A DNA stretch of 64,000 bases, taken from Halieaceae bacterium UBA5044. GTDB taxonomy: Bacteria > Pseudomonadota > Gammaproteobacteria > Pseudomonadales > Halieaceae. Positions 54,384-63,858 of this stretch are shown piece by piece. The position numbers were made by a program, and so were the translations under genes. The notes below the pieces were generated by a model that was not told where the DNA came from, made no database searches, and saw nothing but the letters and a program-made list of their open reading frames with translations. Each line of letters opens with the position of its first letter. Positions within the stretch are counted from its first letter, which is position 1. The DNA is taken from NCBI GenBank assembly GCA_002416125.1, contig DIBU01000021.1, positions 38,137 through 102,136 of the forward strand, given 5' to 3'.

Positions 54384-56057
54384 GTGAATTCCTCGCAGAT
54401 CCCCCAGCAGTACCTGCAGATTGACTTCCTCAGCGCCCTCTTTGAGGCCATGCCGGATCTCTATTTTCTCGTGAGTCTGGACGGGGTCATCAAGGATTTT
54501 CGCGGCCGCCAGCTGGATCAGCTGTATGTGCCGCCAGAGGCTTTTCTCGATCGACACGTCGAAGAGGTACTGCCGGCACCCGTCGCTGCACAGTTCGTAC
54601 AGGCCCTCAGCGAGGCCGCGCAGACCGATAACGTGGTCACCTTCGAATACCAGCTCTCCGTCCGCGGTGCGGATGCCTGGTTCGAGGCGCGCATCAGCGC
54701 GCTGCGTGACCACCAGCAGGCCGTGTGTGTCGTGCGTAACTTCAGCGAGCTGCACGAAGCGCGGAAACAGCTGGAGTCCATGGCTCACTACGACGCCCTG
54801 ACCGGCCTCGCCAACCGTGCGCTGCTCGACAAGCTGCTCGAGCAGAGTGTGCGTTCTGCCAGGCGCAACCAGCAGCGCATGGGCGTGATGTTCATCGACC
54901 TCGACCGGTTCAAGGATGTCAATGATACTCTCGGGCACGCAGCGGGTGACCTGCTGCTGCAGTTGGCATCCCGGCGCCTGCAGGGCACACTGCGCGAGAG
55001 CGATACTCTGGCGCGGGTTGGCGGCGATGAGTTCGTGGTCGTGCTCGACGATCTGGAGAGTATTGACAGCGCATCGGGCGTTGCCCGAAAACTGATGAAC
55101 GACATGTGCACCCCCTTCGACCTGCAGGGTACGGAAGTGGTGATCAGCTGCAGTATCGGTATCAGCATCTTCCCGGATGACGCCGACAACGCCTCCCGCC
55201 TGCTCAGTTACGCCGACACGGCGATGTACCGGGCCAAACAACAGGGCCGCAATGACTGGCGCTTCTACACGGCGGACATGACCCGCGCGGCGATGGAGCA
55301 CCTTGAGCTGATTGAGGCCCTGCGCGCTGCGCTGGAAGACAACAGCCTGACCCAGCTCTACCAACCCCAGTTCGATTGCGAGACCGGGCGCAGCGTCGGC
55401 GTAGAGGCTCTGGCCCGCTGGCCTCGCCCGGGGCGCGACAGCCTGGGGCCCCAGCGTTTTATCACGCTGGCGGAACAGGCGGGGCTGGCCCGCCGCCTCG
55501 ATCGCTGGTCGCTGGAGTCGGCGTGTCGGCAATTGCACCGCTGGCTGGAGGAGAGGCATGATCCGGGGGCAGTGAGCGTGAATCTGAGCATTCACTCACT
55601 CACCGACGAAACCCTGCCAGAGGCCGTGGCCAGCCTACTGCACGACTATGCCATTCCCGCCCATCATCTGCAGATCGAAATCAAGGAGCTGGCCCTGCTG
55701 GGCGAGCGACCGGTGGCCAGGGATTGCCTGAAGGCGCTGATTGCCCTGGGCGTCGACATCGCTGTGGATGACTTCGGGTCGGGCTACGCCGCCCTTGAGT
55801 ACTTGCGCGCCCTGCCCGTCACAACGCTGAAAATTGACGCCGCTTTCATGCGCGACGTACCGGGCGACCCGGAGCAGGCGATCATTGCCAACACCGTGAT
55901 CGCCATGGGCCGGGCACTGGGCATGAAGGTCGTCGCCAAGGGCATCGAGAATGCAGAGCAGGCCGATTTTATTCGCCACCAGCACGGTATTCAGGGCCAG
56001 GGCTACTATTTCAGCCATCCCCTGAGTCCCGAACAGGTCGGCGAGCTGCTGGACTAG
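54384..56057 (+). CDS. PAS-GGDEF-EAL cyclic-di-GMP protein with substituted EAL residue
   Basis: A 557-residue cytoplasmic protein: PAS domain (about 15-125), GGDEF domain (VGGDEF intact, RESD inhibitory site present, 'DLDRFKDVNDTLGHAAGD') and EAL domain. EAL motifs VEALARW, DDFGSGYAAL, LKIDAAFM and GQGYYF are kept, but the usual VAEGVE is VAKGIE, with Lys519 in place of a conserved Glu. The diguanylate cyclase is likely active and the phosphodiesterase impaired. The GTG start at 54384 is the best fit; the ribosome binding site is weak. The 372 bp before it (54012-54383) hold no other gene, only the thrS promoter and inverted repeat. Confidence 0.9.
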   Translation: MNSSQIPQQYLQIDFLSALFEAMPDLYFLVSLDGVIKDFRGRQLDQLYVPPEAFLDRHVEEVLPAPVAAQFVQALSEAAQTDNVVTFEYQLSVRGADAWFEARISALRDHQQAVCVVRNFSELHEARKQLESMAHYDALTGLANRALLDKLLEQSVRSARRNQQRMGVMFIDLDRFKDVNDTLGHAAGDLLLQLASRRLQGTLRESDTLARVGGDEFVVVLDDLESIDSASGVARKLMNDMCTPFDLQGTEVVISCSIGISIFPDDADNASRLLSYADTAMYRAKQQGRNDWRFYTADMTRAAMEHLELIEALRAALEDNSLTQLYQPQFDCETGRSVGVEALARWPRPGRDSLGPQRFITLAEQAGLARRLDRWSLESACRQLHRWLEERHDPGAVSVNLSIHSLTDETLPEAVASLLHDYAIPAHHLQIEIKELALLGERPVARDCLKALIALGVDIAVDDFGSGYAALEYLRALPVTTLKIDAAFMRDVPGDPEQAIIANTVIAMGRALGMKVVAKGIENAEQADFIRHQHGIQGQGYYFSHPLSPEQVGELLD

Positions 56058-56637
56058 GCTGCGCCTCAACGACATAGCGTAGCGGCCCGTTGGTCTGCCA
56101 GCTGTCAAAGGGATAGCAGGTCACCAGCAGCAGGCCGTCGGCGCCTGATGCAGGCGGCTGCAGCGTCTCCACACGGCTGTCCACCACACGGATGGCAACC
56201 ACCCGAAAGTGTCGAACCCGTCCTGCGATGTCCTCCAGTCGCAGGGTCATGCCGGGCTGCAGCGCCTGCAGGAAGCGGAAGTGCGTGTCGCGATGTCCGG
56301 CGATAACAGTCCAGCGCTCCGCTGACCCGTCGAAAGCTTCATGCAACCCCGGACCGAAGGCCAGCGCCTGACCGGAAGTGCCGGCGAGCACATGGTAGTC
56401 AGCGCCCAATGCAGGTGCCTGCAGGCGTGCCGCCGGCCAGGTGTCTGCCCAGGGCCAGGGCTTGTGCGGCACGCCCTCCTCCCGGGTATGCTCCCAGGCG
56501 CGTGCCAGCAGGTGCTGGGCAAGCATGGCCTTGGCGTGTATCCACCCGGCGCCGGCGAGTTGCCAGGCTGCCAGCAGCAGCACCAGCATCAGCAGCACTC
56601 GGCGCCACTGCTTATTGGGCAGCGTCATCGGGCACAT
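56011..56637 (-). CDS. class GN sortase
   Basis: A 208-residue membrane-anchored sortase of the marine proteobacterial type. An N-terminal TM (about 13-32) precedes the sortase beta barrel with catalytic His115 (AGHRDTHF), Cys174 (LLLVTC) and Arg187 (GPLRYVV). GGAG lies 7 nt before the ATG. The gene starts inside the end of the target-protein gene (26-nt overlap). It is predicted to cleave the target's C-terminal PQTAT-type signal. The gene's 3' end overlaps the tail of the convergent GGDEF-EAL gene by 47 nt. Confidence 0.93.
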   Translation of the reverse strand: MCPMTLPNKQWRRVLLMLVLLLAAWQLAGAGWIHAKAMLAQHLLARAWEHTREEGVPHKPWPWADTWPAARLQAPALGADYHVLAGTSGQALAFGPGLHEAFDGSAERWTVIAGHRDTHFRFLQALQPGMTLRLEDIAGRVRHFRVVAIRVVDSRVETLQPPASGADGLLLVTCYPFDSWQTNGPLRYVVEAQPSPAARRPVRDSGDG

Positions 56638-58753
56638 GGTCCAGCTCCGGTCCGCGCATCACCCAGACCAGCAGGGCAAAGAACAACAGCAGGCAGGCGA
56701 TAAACAGTTTCGCCGCGGCAGTGGTTGCGGTTTGCGGATAGGCAAAGCCCTGCGGATCCTGTCCACGTGGACGCGTATTGCGCACGGCGTCGGGTTTCAG
56801 CGGCACATCGGCGGGGCGTTGCACCCGCTCCTCTACGGCGATAAAACTGGTGTAGGGGCTCAGCAACTGATGTTGCAGCGCGACCGCGAGGACATTGGCC
56901 CTGATCACCTCCTCACGGGTGCCGGTGAAGCGTTCATCCAGCAGCGCCTGTATACGTGCACGCGCCCACAGGCTGCCGACCCCGGGGGCTGCCGACCGTG
57001 TCTGCCCGTCCAGCATCAGCTCCTGCTGCCAGGGCTGGCCGGCCAGGTTACCCGTCACCCGGATCACACCCCCCTGCGGTGGCGTATTGAAGCGCACACT
57101 GCGCACCAGCGGTGCCCCCGCGTACAGGTCCGGCACCGGGCCAGCCGCGTCCACAACCGCCTGCGGCCAGTGCACCTGCACATCGGTCAACAGGGGGGCC
57201 GCCAGATACCCCACCAGCGCGTCCATCTGCGCGCTGATCTCACTCAACTCCCCCACATGGAGGTGACGGCCGCGACCCAGCTCCGCGGCCTTGCGCAGGA
57301 ACCAGCTGTTCGGCGCCGAGCCGATACCCACGGTGAACAGGCGGGAAGCGCCCAGTTGCGCTGCGATCATGTCGATAATCGCCTGTTCATTTCCCACCGC
57401 ACCATCGGTGAGAAACACAATCTGGCGCAGCCGTTCACCGCTGCTGTCGCGCCCCTGGCCAAGGGCATGCCGCAAGGGCGGCAGCATCTCGGTACCGCCC
57501 CCGGCTTCCAACCTGCCGACAAACCGGCGCGCTCGCTGCAGCGCGTCTGCAGACGCCGCGCGTGCCTCCTGAAACAGAGACCGGTACCCATGGTCAAAGG
57601 CGATGATATTGAAGTGATCGCTGGGGCGGAGTCCATCCAGCGCAGCGGCGAGGCTCTGGCGCGCCTGCTGCAGCGGCACGCCGCCCATTGAACCGGAGGT
57701 ATCCACCACGAACACGAGTTCACGCGGGGGCGTGTCCGCTGCCCGCTGTAGCCCGGGCGGCACCACCAGCAACATTCCGTAGTGATCCCCGTCTACGGCT
57801 TCCGTGAACAAGGCAGCCCGGGGTTCGCTGCCGGTGACGGGCGTCCAGCGCAGCACGAAATCCCGGTCCATCTCACTGGGGCCGCGCGCCAGCTGCAGTG
57901 CATAGCGGTTCCCGTCGCGCGACAGGCGCATGGCGTGGCTGGGCGTGTCCACGCGAGCGAGGGGCAAACCGGCATTGAGCTCGACCGCAATCGAAACCGG
58001 GTTCAGCGGCAGGGCATCGGAGCCTTCCGCGGGGTGCTGCCAGGCCGTGATCAGTGGCGCATCAGGCACCTGGTCCGTGGCCGGGTGCCACCCCAGATAG
58101 TCCGGCGCCGCTGGCTCCCCATCTTCCCGCGGCAGTGACACCCCGGGAATGTAGCGCGGAGTCAGTGTCATGGGGAGCCGCAGGCTGAATACGTCGTCGG
58201 CGAACGCTACCGGTTGCACGAACTCCAGAACCACCGTCACCGTCTCGCCGGGTGCTACATTCGCTATCCGATTCTGGAACAGGTTGGGCCGCTGCTGCGA
58301 GACCAGGCTGGCCTTGCGCCCGCTGCTGGCCGCCTGTCGATACATCGCCTGCGCCTCCTGCCGCTCACGCACCCGGCCGACAATGCGGCGGTCACCCACG
58401 CGCATGTCCATGGCGCGCACTGCCGCATCACCCGGCAGCGGAAAAACATAGACGCCCTCCACCCAATCGGCACTGGCATTCTCGAAAGTCTGCTCCAGCC
58501 GCACCACCGCGACCATGCCCGCCACCTGCACGTCGAAGCGGCTGTGCTGGAGCAATGCCGGCACGGGCGGCAATCCCGGGTGCTGGAGCAGCAGCTGGCC
58601 GGAGCCGGGGGCTTCGTCGATGCCGGCTCGTGCCGTGCCCGCGCTCACTGCCAACAGGCAAACCAAAGCCGCCAGCCATCGCGGCAGGATCCGGAAACAG
58701 ACCCACAGCAGGACCTCCTCTGTGCCGCCACGATTCAACAGATGCATCGCCAT
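56612..58753 (-). CDS. marine proteobacterial sortase target protein (VIT-vWA)
   Basis: A 713-residue exported surface protein. A signal/TM segment (about 25-45) is followed by a VIT domain (VRLEQTFENASADWVEGVYVFPLPGDAAV), a von Willebrand A domain with MIDAS 'FVVDTSGSMGG', and a C-terminal sorting signal: PQTAT (673-677), hydrophobic span 'LFIACLLLFFALLVWVM' and an Arg-containing tail. The neighbouring class GN sortase probably processes it. ATG at 58753 has GGGAGAGG 5 nt upstream; the frame extends to 58960 through the promoter region. Function of the displayed protein is unknown. Confidence 0.92.
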   Translation of the reverse strand: MAMHLLNRGGTEEVLLWVCFRILPRWLAALVCLLAVSAGTARAGIDEAPGSGQLLLQHPGLPPVPALLQHSRFDVQVAGMVAVVRLEQTFENASADWVEGVYVFPLPGDAAVRAMDMRVGDRRIVGRVRERQEAQAMYRQAASSGRKASLVSQQRPNLFQNRIANVAPGETVTVVLEFVQPVAFADDVFSLRLPMTLTPRYIPGVSLPREDGEPAAPDYLGWHPATDQVPDAPLITAWQHPAEGSDALPLNPVSIAVELNAGLPLARVDTPSHAMRLSRDGNRYALQLARGPSEMDRDFVLRWTPVTGSEPRAALFTEAVDGDHYGMLLVVPPGLQRAADTPPRELVFVVDTSGSMGGVPLQQARQSLAAALDGLRPSDHFNIIAFDHGYRSLFQEARAASADALQRARRFVGRLEAGGGTEMLPPLRHALGQGRDSSGERLRQIVFLTDGAVGNEQAIIDMIAAQLGASRLFTVGIGSAPNSWFLRKAAELGRGRHLHVGELSEISAQMDALVGYLAAPLLTDVQVHWPQAVVDAAGPVPDLYAGAPLVRSVRFNTPPQGGVIRVTGNLAGQPWQQELMLDGQTRSAAPGVGSLWARARIQALLDERFTGTREEVIRANVLAVALQHQLLSPYTSFIAVEERVQRPADVPLKPDAVRNTRPRGQDPQGFAYPQTATTAAAKLFIACLLLFFALLVWVMRGPELDHVPDDAAQ

Positions 58754-58820
58754 CGTAACCTCTCCCTCAGTAATAGACAGCGCTATTGAAGCGCCGGGAG
58801 CTGTCGATCTGATGGCATCA

Positions 58821-58860
58821 CTGTGGCAGGCTGATGCTGAATTGTGACCAATTGTGGCAG
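58821..58860. promoter_or_regulatory. phased direct repeats, candidate response-regulator binding sites
   Basis: TGTGGCA at 58822-58828, TGTGACC at 58843-58849 and TGTGGCA at 58853-58859 are spaced 21 and 10 bp, on one helix face. The last two are part of ATTGTGACCA-ATTGTGGCAG. They sit between the divergent sortase target and regulator genes (gap 58754-58920), as expected for PdsR-controlled promoters. Confidence 0.5.
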
Positions 58861-58920
58861 CGCTTGAGCGGGCGGCCCGATTCTGGAACCATGGCAGCCT
58901 CTCCCGGCGGGTAGCACTGC

Positions 58921-59613
58921 ATGCGACACCACATTGCCATTGTCGAAGACGAGGCCGCACTGGCCGCGAATTACCGCGATGCCCTGCAGCGCCAGGGCTT
59001 CCGGGTATCGCTGTTCGGCGACCGGCGCAGTGCCAGCGACGCGTTCCGTCGCCAGCTGCCCGATCTCGCCATCATTGATGTGGGACTGGGGGATGACATC
59101 GAAGGCGGTTTTGAACTGTGCCGCGAGTTGCGCAGCCTGTGTCCGGTGGTGCCCATCGTCTTCCTGACAGCGCGCGACAGTGAACTGGATGTCATCTCCG
59201 GCCTGCGCCTGGGCGCCGACGACTACCTGACCAAGAACATCAGCCAGGCGCACCTGCTGGCGCGCATCGTTGCCCTGTTTCGAAGAGTGCAGGCACTGCG
59301 GACACCGGAGCTACAGGAGCACGTCGTCGAGCAAGGCGCGCTGAGCCTCAATCTGGAGCGCATGACCGCACACTGGAGCGGCACACCGGTACCCCTGACC
59401 GTCACGGAATTCTGGATGGTGCACACGCTGGCGCGGCACCCCGGGCATGTGAAGAACCGCCAGCAGTTGATGGACAGTGCCAATGTCGTACTGGACGACA
59501 ACACCATCACATCGCACATCAAGCGCATTCGCCGCAAGTTCGCCGCACTCGATCCCGACTTCGACTGCATCGAAACCGCCTACGGCATGGGCTATCGCTG
59601 GCAGGACAGCTAG
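58921..59613 (+). CDS. pdsR: dedicated sortase-system response regulator
   Basis: A 230-residue OmpR-family regulator of the proteobacterial dedicated sortase system type. Receiver: acidic pair Glu9-Asp10, phospho-acceptor Asp53 ('LAIIDVGLGDD'), 'FLTARDSELDVISGLRLGADDYLTKNIS'. Winged helix: 'LTVTEFWMVHTLARHPGHVKNRQQLMDSANVVLDDNTITSHIKRIRRKF' and 'IETAYGMGYRW'. It is followed 3 nt later by its kinase gene and divergent from the sortase/target operon, which it presumably controls. Confidence 0.93.
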   Translation: MRHHIAIVEDEAALAANYRDALQRQGFRVSLFGDRRSASDAFRRQLPDLAIIDVGLGDDIEGGFELCRELRSLCPVVPIVFLTARDSELDVISGLRLGADDYLTKNISQAHLLARIVALFRRVQALRTPELQEHVVEQGALSLNLERMTAHWSGTPVPLTVTEFWMVHTLARHPGHVKNRQQLMDSANVVLDDNTITSHIKRIRRKFAALDPDFDCIETAYGMGYRWQDS

Positions 59614-59616
59614 GGC

Positions 59617-61689
59617 GTGAACCTGCGTCGACAACTCGTGCTGGTCAGCCTCCTGCTGCTGACCCTGCCCTGGGCCGGCTGCCAGTTCCTGCGGGAAATG
59701 GAGATCGCCCTGCGCCAGGGGCAGGCACAGGCGGTCGCCGCAGCCGCTACCGCCGTTGCCGCCAGCCTCGCCGAGCGGCCCGATGCCCTGTATCCCAACC
59801 GCGAACGTCTGCGCACGGCGGATGATCCCGACGGTTCGCTGTATGCGCCCATGCTGGACAGCCCCCCGCTTCTGGACGGCTATGAAGATGGCTGGGACAC
59901 GTCCATTCAGGGGCGCTACAGCAGTTTGGAGACCCGCGTGCCCCGCCTGAACTACCGCGCGGGCGTGCACGGCGGCACGCTCTACCTGATGCTGCAGGTG
60001 ACAGACGAGTCCGTCACCTATCACGACCCCGGGCTGAGCCCGGAGCCCAACGGTGACCGGCTGATACTGCGCACCTGGCTGGACAACAGGCGCCAGGACT
60101 ATGTCATCGCCACCCCCGCCCCCGGCAGCGTGCGCGCCCAGTACGCCAGCCCGCGCCATCCCGGGGTGGATGCCGGGCAGATTCGCGGTTTCTGGCAGGA
60201 CACCCGCGAGGGCTATGCGCTGGAGCTCGCACTGCCACTGTCGATAACCGGACAACGCCTCGGTGTGTATGCCATTGATGTCGACGGGCATCGCAGCAGC
60301 GGCTGGCGTACCGCCGGCAATACCGACCCCATGGACCTCACGGCACCGCCCTGGCTAATCTACCCGCCGCAGGCACTGCAAGCCGATCTGGCGCGGTTCG
60401 CACAGCCGGGCCAGCGGCTCCGCGTCACGGACCGGCACGGACGATTACTCGCGGAGGCGCTGGCACCCGCCGCGGACCGCACCGATGATGACGGAGACAC
60501 CTTCTGGCTGCTGCAGGCCATATACCGACGCATACTGGCGGAAGAGGTCACTGACAACAGGGCAGCGCCACAAGGGAATGGTTATTTGCAAGGGGAAGAA
60601 ATCAACGCCGCACTGGCGGGAACAACCGTTCAGCACTGGTACCGCTCGGACAGCGCAGGGCGGCACCTGTTGGCGGGCGCCGCCCCGGTGCGCGATGCGG
60701 GACAGGTGATCGGTGCTGTTGTGGTGGAGCAGAACAGTGAGCAGTATCTGTCGCTCACCGACCGGGCGTTCAGCCGCCTGCTCGGCTACAGCGCCCTGAC
60801 ACTCGCCTCGGCGGCGCTGGGCCTGCTGCTGTTCGCCAGCGTGCTGTCGTGGCGCATACGACGCCTGAGCCTAGCGGCAAGCCGCGTTCTCGGCCGTGAA
60901 GGTGTGCAACTTTCGCGCTTCCCGCGCAGCCGCGCGCGCGACGAAATCGGCGACCTGTCGCGCAGCTATGCGCGCCTGCTGGAAGAACTGCATGAGTACA
61001 ATGAATACCTGCGTACCCTGAGTCGCAAACTGTCCCACGAGCTGCGCACCCCCATCGCCGTCATCCAGTCATCACTGGACAACCTGGCCGCCAACGAACT
61101 GGCCGGCGAGCGCGACGTCTACGTGCAGCGCGCACGCCAGGGCCTGTCGCGCCTGAGCGGAATACTCGACGCCATGACCGAGGCGACGCGGCTGGAAGAA
61201 AGCCTGCGCCAGCGCGATGTCACGCGACTGGACCTGGTGCCACTGCTGGAGTCACTGTGTGCCGCCTATCGCAACGTATACCGCGAGCACACTGTCGCGC
61301 TTTCCGTACCCTGCGGGAGCGCCTGGGTAACCGGGGCTGCCGACCTGCTGGTTCAGGCGCTGGACAAACTGGTCGACAACGCCGCATCGTTTGCGCCCCG
61401 TGGCAGCGAAATCGCAGTGCGCCTGCTACCGCAGGGGCCGGACTGGGCAATCAGCGTCTGCAACAGCGGCCCTGCCCTGCCCTCCGACATGCAGGGTCGC
61501 CTCTTCGAGGCTATGGTCTCATTGCGCGAATCACGCAGTGCCGACTCGGTGCACCTCGGGCTGGGGCTGTATGTGGTTCGCCTGATCGCCGAATATCACC
61601 ATGGCAGCGCGCACGCCGCGACCGGGGACAATGGCAGCGGTGCCGTGTTTACCCTGCTGCTGCCCCGGGACGACGAACGGGTCAGCTGA
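59617..61689 (+). CDS. pdsS: dedicated sortase-system histidine kinase
   Basis: A 690-residue membrane kinase. TM1 (about 5-20) and TM2 (about 393-413) enclose a large periplasmic sensor of about 370 residues, part of which resembles a carbohydrate-binding CBM9-like fold ('DGYEDGWDTSIQGRYSSLETRVPRLNYRAGVHGGTLYLMLQVTDESV'). A HAMP-like linker leads to His474 (KLSHELRTPIAVI), N box 'KLVDNAASFA' and 'LGLGLYVVRLIAEYHHG'. GTG start at 59617, 3 nt after the regulator stop. It presumably senses a cell-surface or glycan cue that triggers the sortase system. Confidence 0.92.
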   Translation: MNLRRQLVLVSLLLLTLPWAGCQFLREMEIALRQGQAQAVAAAATAVAASLAERPDALYPNRERLRTADDPDGSLYAPMLDSPPLLDGYEDGWDTSIQGRYSSLETRVPRLNYRAGVHGGTLYLMLQVTDESVTYHDPGLSPEPNGDRLILRTWLDNRRQDYVIATPAPGSVRAQYASPRHPGVDAGQIRGFWQDTREGYALELALPLSITGQRLGVYAIDVDGHRSSGWRTAGNTDPMDLTAPPWLIYPPQALQADLARFAQPGQRLRVTDRHGRLLAEALAPAADRTDDDGDTFWLLQAIYRRILAEEVTDNRAAPQGNGYLQGEEINAALAGTTVQHWYRSDSAGRHLLAGAAPVRDAGQVIGAVVVEQNSEQYLSLTDRAFSRLLGYSALTLASAALGLLLFASVLSWRIRRLSLAASRVLGREGVQLSRFPRSRARDEIGDLSRSYARLLEELHEYNEYLRTLSRKLSHELRTPIAVIQSSLDNLAANELAGERDVYVQRARQGLSRLSGILDAMTEATRLEESLRQRDVTRLDLVPLLESLCAAYRNVYREHTVALSVPCGSAWVTGAADLLVQALDKLVDNAASFAPRGSEIAVRLLPQGPDWAISVCNSGPALPSDMQGRLFEAMVSLRESRSADSVHLGLGLYVVRLIAEYHHGSAHAATGDNGSGAVFTLLLPRDDERVS

Positions 61690-63700
61690 GAAATGCGAGC
61701 TGGCGGGCCTCTGCCAGCTGGTCGCGCAGCGCTGCGGCCTGCTCGAATTCCAGGTTGCGCGCATGTTCCTGCATTTGCGCTTCCATCTGCTGCAATTTCC
61801 GCGCGAGGGCCGCCGGGCTGAGGCGGGCAATATCCGCGCTGAACGCCAACGACTGCTCGGCCACCTTGTTGCCTTTGGCGCGGCCCCGGGTGGGCATGCG
61901 TCGCGCCCCTTCCATGATGTCCTTGACGGACTTGTTTACACCCACGGGGGTAATACCGTGCTCGGTGTTGTACGCCAGCTGCTTCTCCCGGCGTCGGGCG
62001 GTTTCCGCCATCGCCCGCTCCATCGACCCGGTTACCTTGTCGGCATAAAGAATAGCCCGACCCTTGAGGTTGCGCGCCGCGCGCCCGATGGTCTGGATAA
62101 GAGACCGGTCAGAACGCAGGAAACCTTCCTTGTCGGCATCGAGGATCGCCACCAGCGAAACTTCGGGCATATCCAGGCCTTCGCGCAGCAGGTTGATGCC
62201 CACCAGGACGTCAAACTCACCCAGACGCAGGTCGCGAATAATCTCCACCCGCTCTACGGTATCGATATCCGAGTGCAGGTAACGCACCCTGACACCGTGT
62301 TCCGTGAGGTACTCGGTGAGGTCCTCCGCCATGCGCTTGGTCAGTGTGGTCACCAGGACGCGGTCACCCGTTGCGACGGTGCTGTGGATCTCCTGCAGCA
62401 AGTCGTCCACCTGGGTCGTCGCGGGGCGCACCTCCAGTTCCGGGTCGATGAGGCCTGTAGGGCGCACCACCTGTTCCACCGTGCGCCCGGCGTGCTCCTG
62501 CTCGTAGGGGCCGGGCGTCGCAGAGACAAACAGGGCCTGCGGCACCAGCCGCTCCCACTCCTCGAAGCGCAGTGGTCGGTTGTCCAGCGCAGAGGGAAGG
62601 CGAAAGCCGTACTCGACCAGCGTCTCCTTGCGGGAGCGGTCACCGCGGTACATGCCGCCGATCTGCGGAATGGTGGCATGGGACTCGTCGATAATCACCA
62701 GCGCATTCTGCGGCAGATATTCGAACAGGGTTGGTGGCGGCTCGCCCGGCCCACGACCCGACAGGTAGCGCGAATAGTTCTCCACACCGTTGCAGTAACC
62801 GAGTTCGCGGATCATCTCGACATCGTAGCGCGTACGCTGCTGCAGGCGCTGCGCCTCAACGAGCTTGTCATTCTCCTTGAGCTGCGCAACACGCTGCTCG
62901 AGCTCGGCCTCGATGTGCGCAACGGCTTCCAGCATTACATCGCGCGAGGTCACGTAGTGGCTCTTTGGAAAAATGGTCACCCGCGGCACCTTGCGCTCGA
63001 CCACACCTGTCAGGGGATCAAAGAAGTAGAGATTGTCGATCTCATTATCAAACAGCTCCACGCGCACCGCTTCGCGCTCGGAGTCTGCGGGGTAGATGTC
63101 GATCACGTCGCCGCGCACGCGGTAGGTGCCACGATGGAAGTCGACATCGTTGCGGGTGTACTGCAGCTCGGCGAGATGACGCAGCACCTGGCGCTGATCA
63201 ATCATCTCGCCGCGCGACAGGTGCAGCACCATCTTGAAATAGGACTTCGGGTCACCGAGACCGTAGATCGCCGACACCGTGGCCACCACGAGGCAATCCG
63301 AACGCTCCATCAGCGCCTTGGTCGCCGACAGGCGCATCTGCTCGATATGTTCGTTCACGGACGCATCCTTCTCGATGAAGGTGTCCGATGAAGGCACGTA
63401 GGCTTCGGGCTGGTAGTAATCGTAGTAGGACACGAAGTACTCGACGGCGTTGTCCGGGAAGTACTCCTTGAACTCGCCGTAGAGCTGCGCCGCCAGCGTC
63501 TTGTTGTGGGCCATGACGATGGTGGGACGCTGCAGCTGCTCCACCACATGGGCCATGGTGAAGGTTTTCCCGGAGCCGGTCACCCCGAGCAGTGTCTGGG
63601 ACGCCAGGCCTGCGTTCACGCCTTCCACAAGTTCCCGGATGGCCCGGGGCTGGTCACCGGCGGGGGCGTAGCTGGAATGCACTTTGAACGGCTTGGACAT
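61682..63700 (-). CDS. uvrB: excinuclease ABC subunit UvrB
   Basis: A 672-residue DNA-repair helicase-like ATPase that verifies damage after UvrA loading and recruits UvrC. Walker A 'GVTGSGKTFTMAHV', beta-hairpin 'YYDYYQPEAYVPSSDTFIEKD', DEAD-like 'IIDESHATIPQIGGMYRGD', helicase motifs 'GINLLREGLDMPEVSLVAILDADKEGFLRSDRSLIQTIGRAARN', and the C-terminal UVR domain 'LARKLQQMEAQMQEHARNLEFEQAAALRDQL'. Its 3' end overlaps the convergent kinase gene by 8 nt. No clear LexA box was seen upstream. Confidence 0.98.
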   Translation of the reverse strand: MSKPFKVHSSYAPAGDQPRAIRELVEGVNAGLASQTLLGVTGSGKTFTMAHVVEQLQRPTIVMAHNKTLAAQLYGEFKEYFPDNAVEYFVSYYDYYQPEAYVPSSDTFIEKDASVNEHIEQMRLSATKALMERSDCLVVATVSAIYGLGDPKSYFKMVLHLSRGEMIDQRQVLRHLAELQYTRNDVDFHRGTYRVRGDVIDIYPADSEREAVRVELFDNEIDNLYFFDPLTGVVERKVPRVTIFPKSHYVTSRDVMLEAVAHIEAELEQRVAQLKENDKLVEAQRLQQRTRYDVEMIRELGYCNGVENYSRYLSGRGPGEPPPTLFEYLPQNALVIIDESHATIPQIGGMYRGDRSRKETLVEYGFRLPSALDNRPLRFEEWERLVPQALFVSATPGPYEQEHAGRTVEQVVRPTGLIDPELEVRPATTQVDDLLQEIHSTVATGDRVLVTTLTKRMAEDLTEYLTEHGVRVRYLHSDIDTVERVEIIRDLRLGEFDVLVGINLLREGLDMPEVSLVAILDADKEGFLRSDRSLIQTIGRAARNLKGRAILYADKVTGSMERAMAETARRREKQLAYNTEHGITPVGVNKSVKDIMEGARRMPTRGRAKGNKVAEQSLAFSADIARLSPAALARKLQQMEAQMQEHARNLEFEQAAALRDQLAEARQLAFLS

Positions 63701-63807
63701 GGAGAAAAGGCCCGATAATTCGCGAACCAGTTATTATGAGCCACTGGCAGGCGATTTGCAGCCGCAGACGGGGGCAGGCCAGATTGCGAAAAATACCCCG
63801 CGAGCTG

Positions 63808-63836
63808 TTGACCTGTATGGGGCGCGTCATTATCAT
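63808..63836 (+). promoter_or_regulatory. sigma70 promoter for tRNA-Asn
   Basis: TTGACC (63808-63813), 17 nt, TATCAT (63831-63836), with transcription expected about 16 nt before the tRNA. Confidence 0.75.
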
Positions 63837-63858
63837 ACGCGGCCTCGGTTAACACCAT

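Noticed and set aside
54249..55595. 448-codon minus-strand frame opposite the PAS-GGDEF-EAL gene
   Set aside because: Antisense shadow of a clearly coding gene.
63701..63807. LexA/SOS box upstream of uvrB
   Set aside because: No CTGT-N8-ACAG match seen; only weak CTGG-containing sequences.
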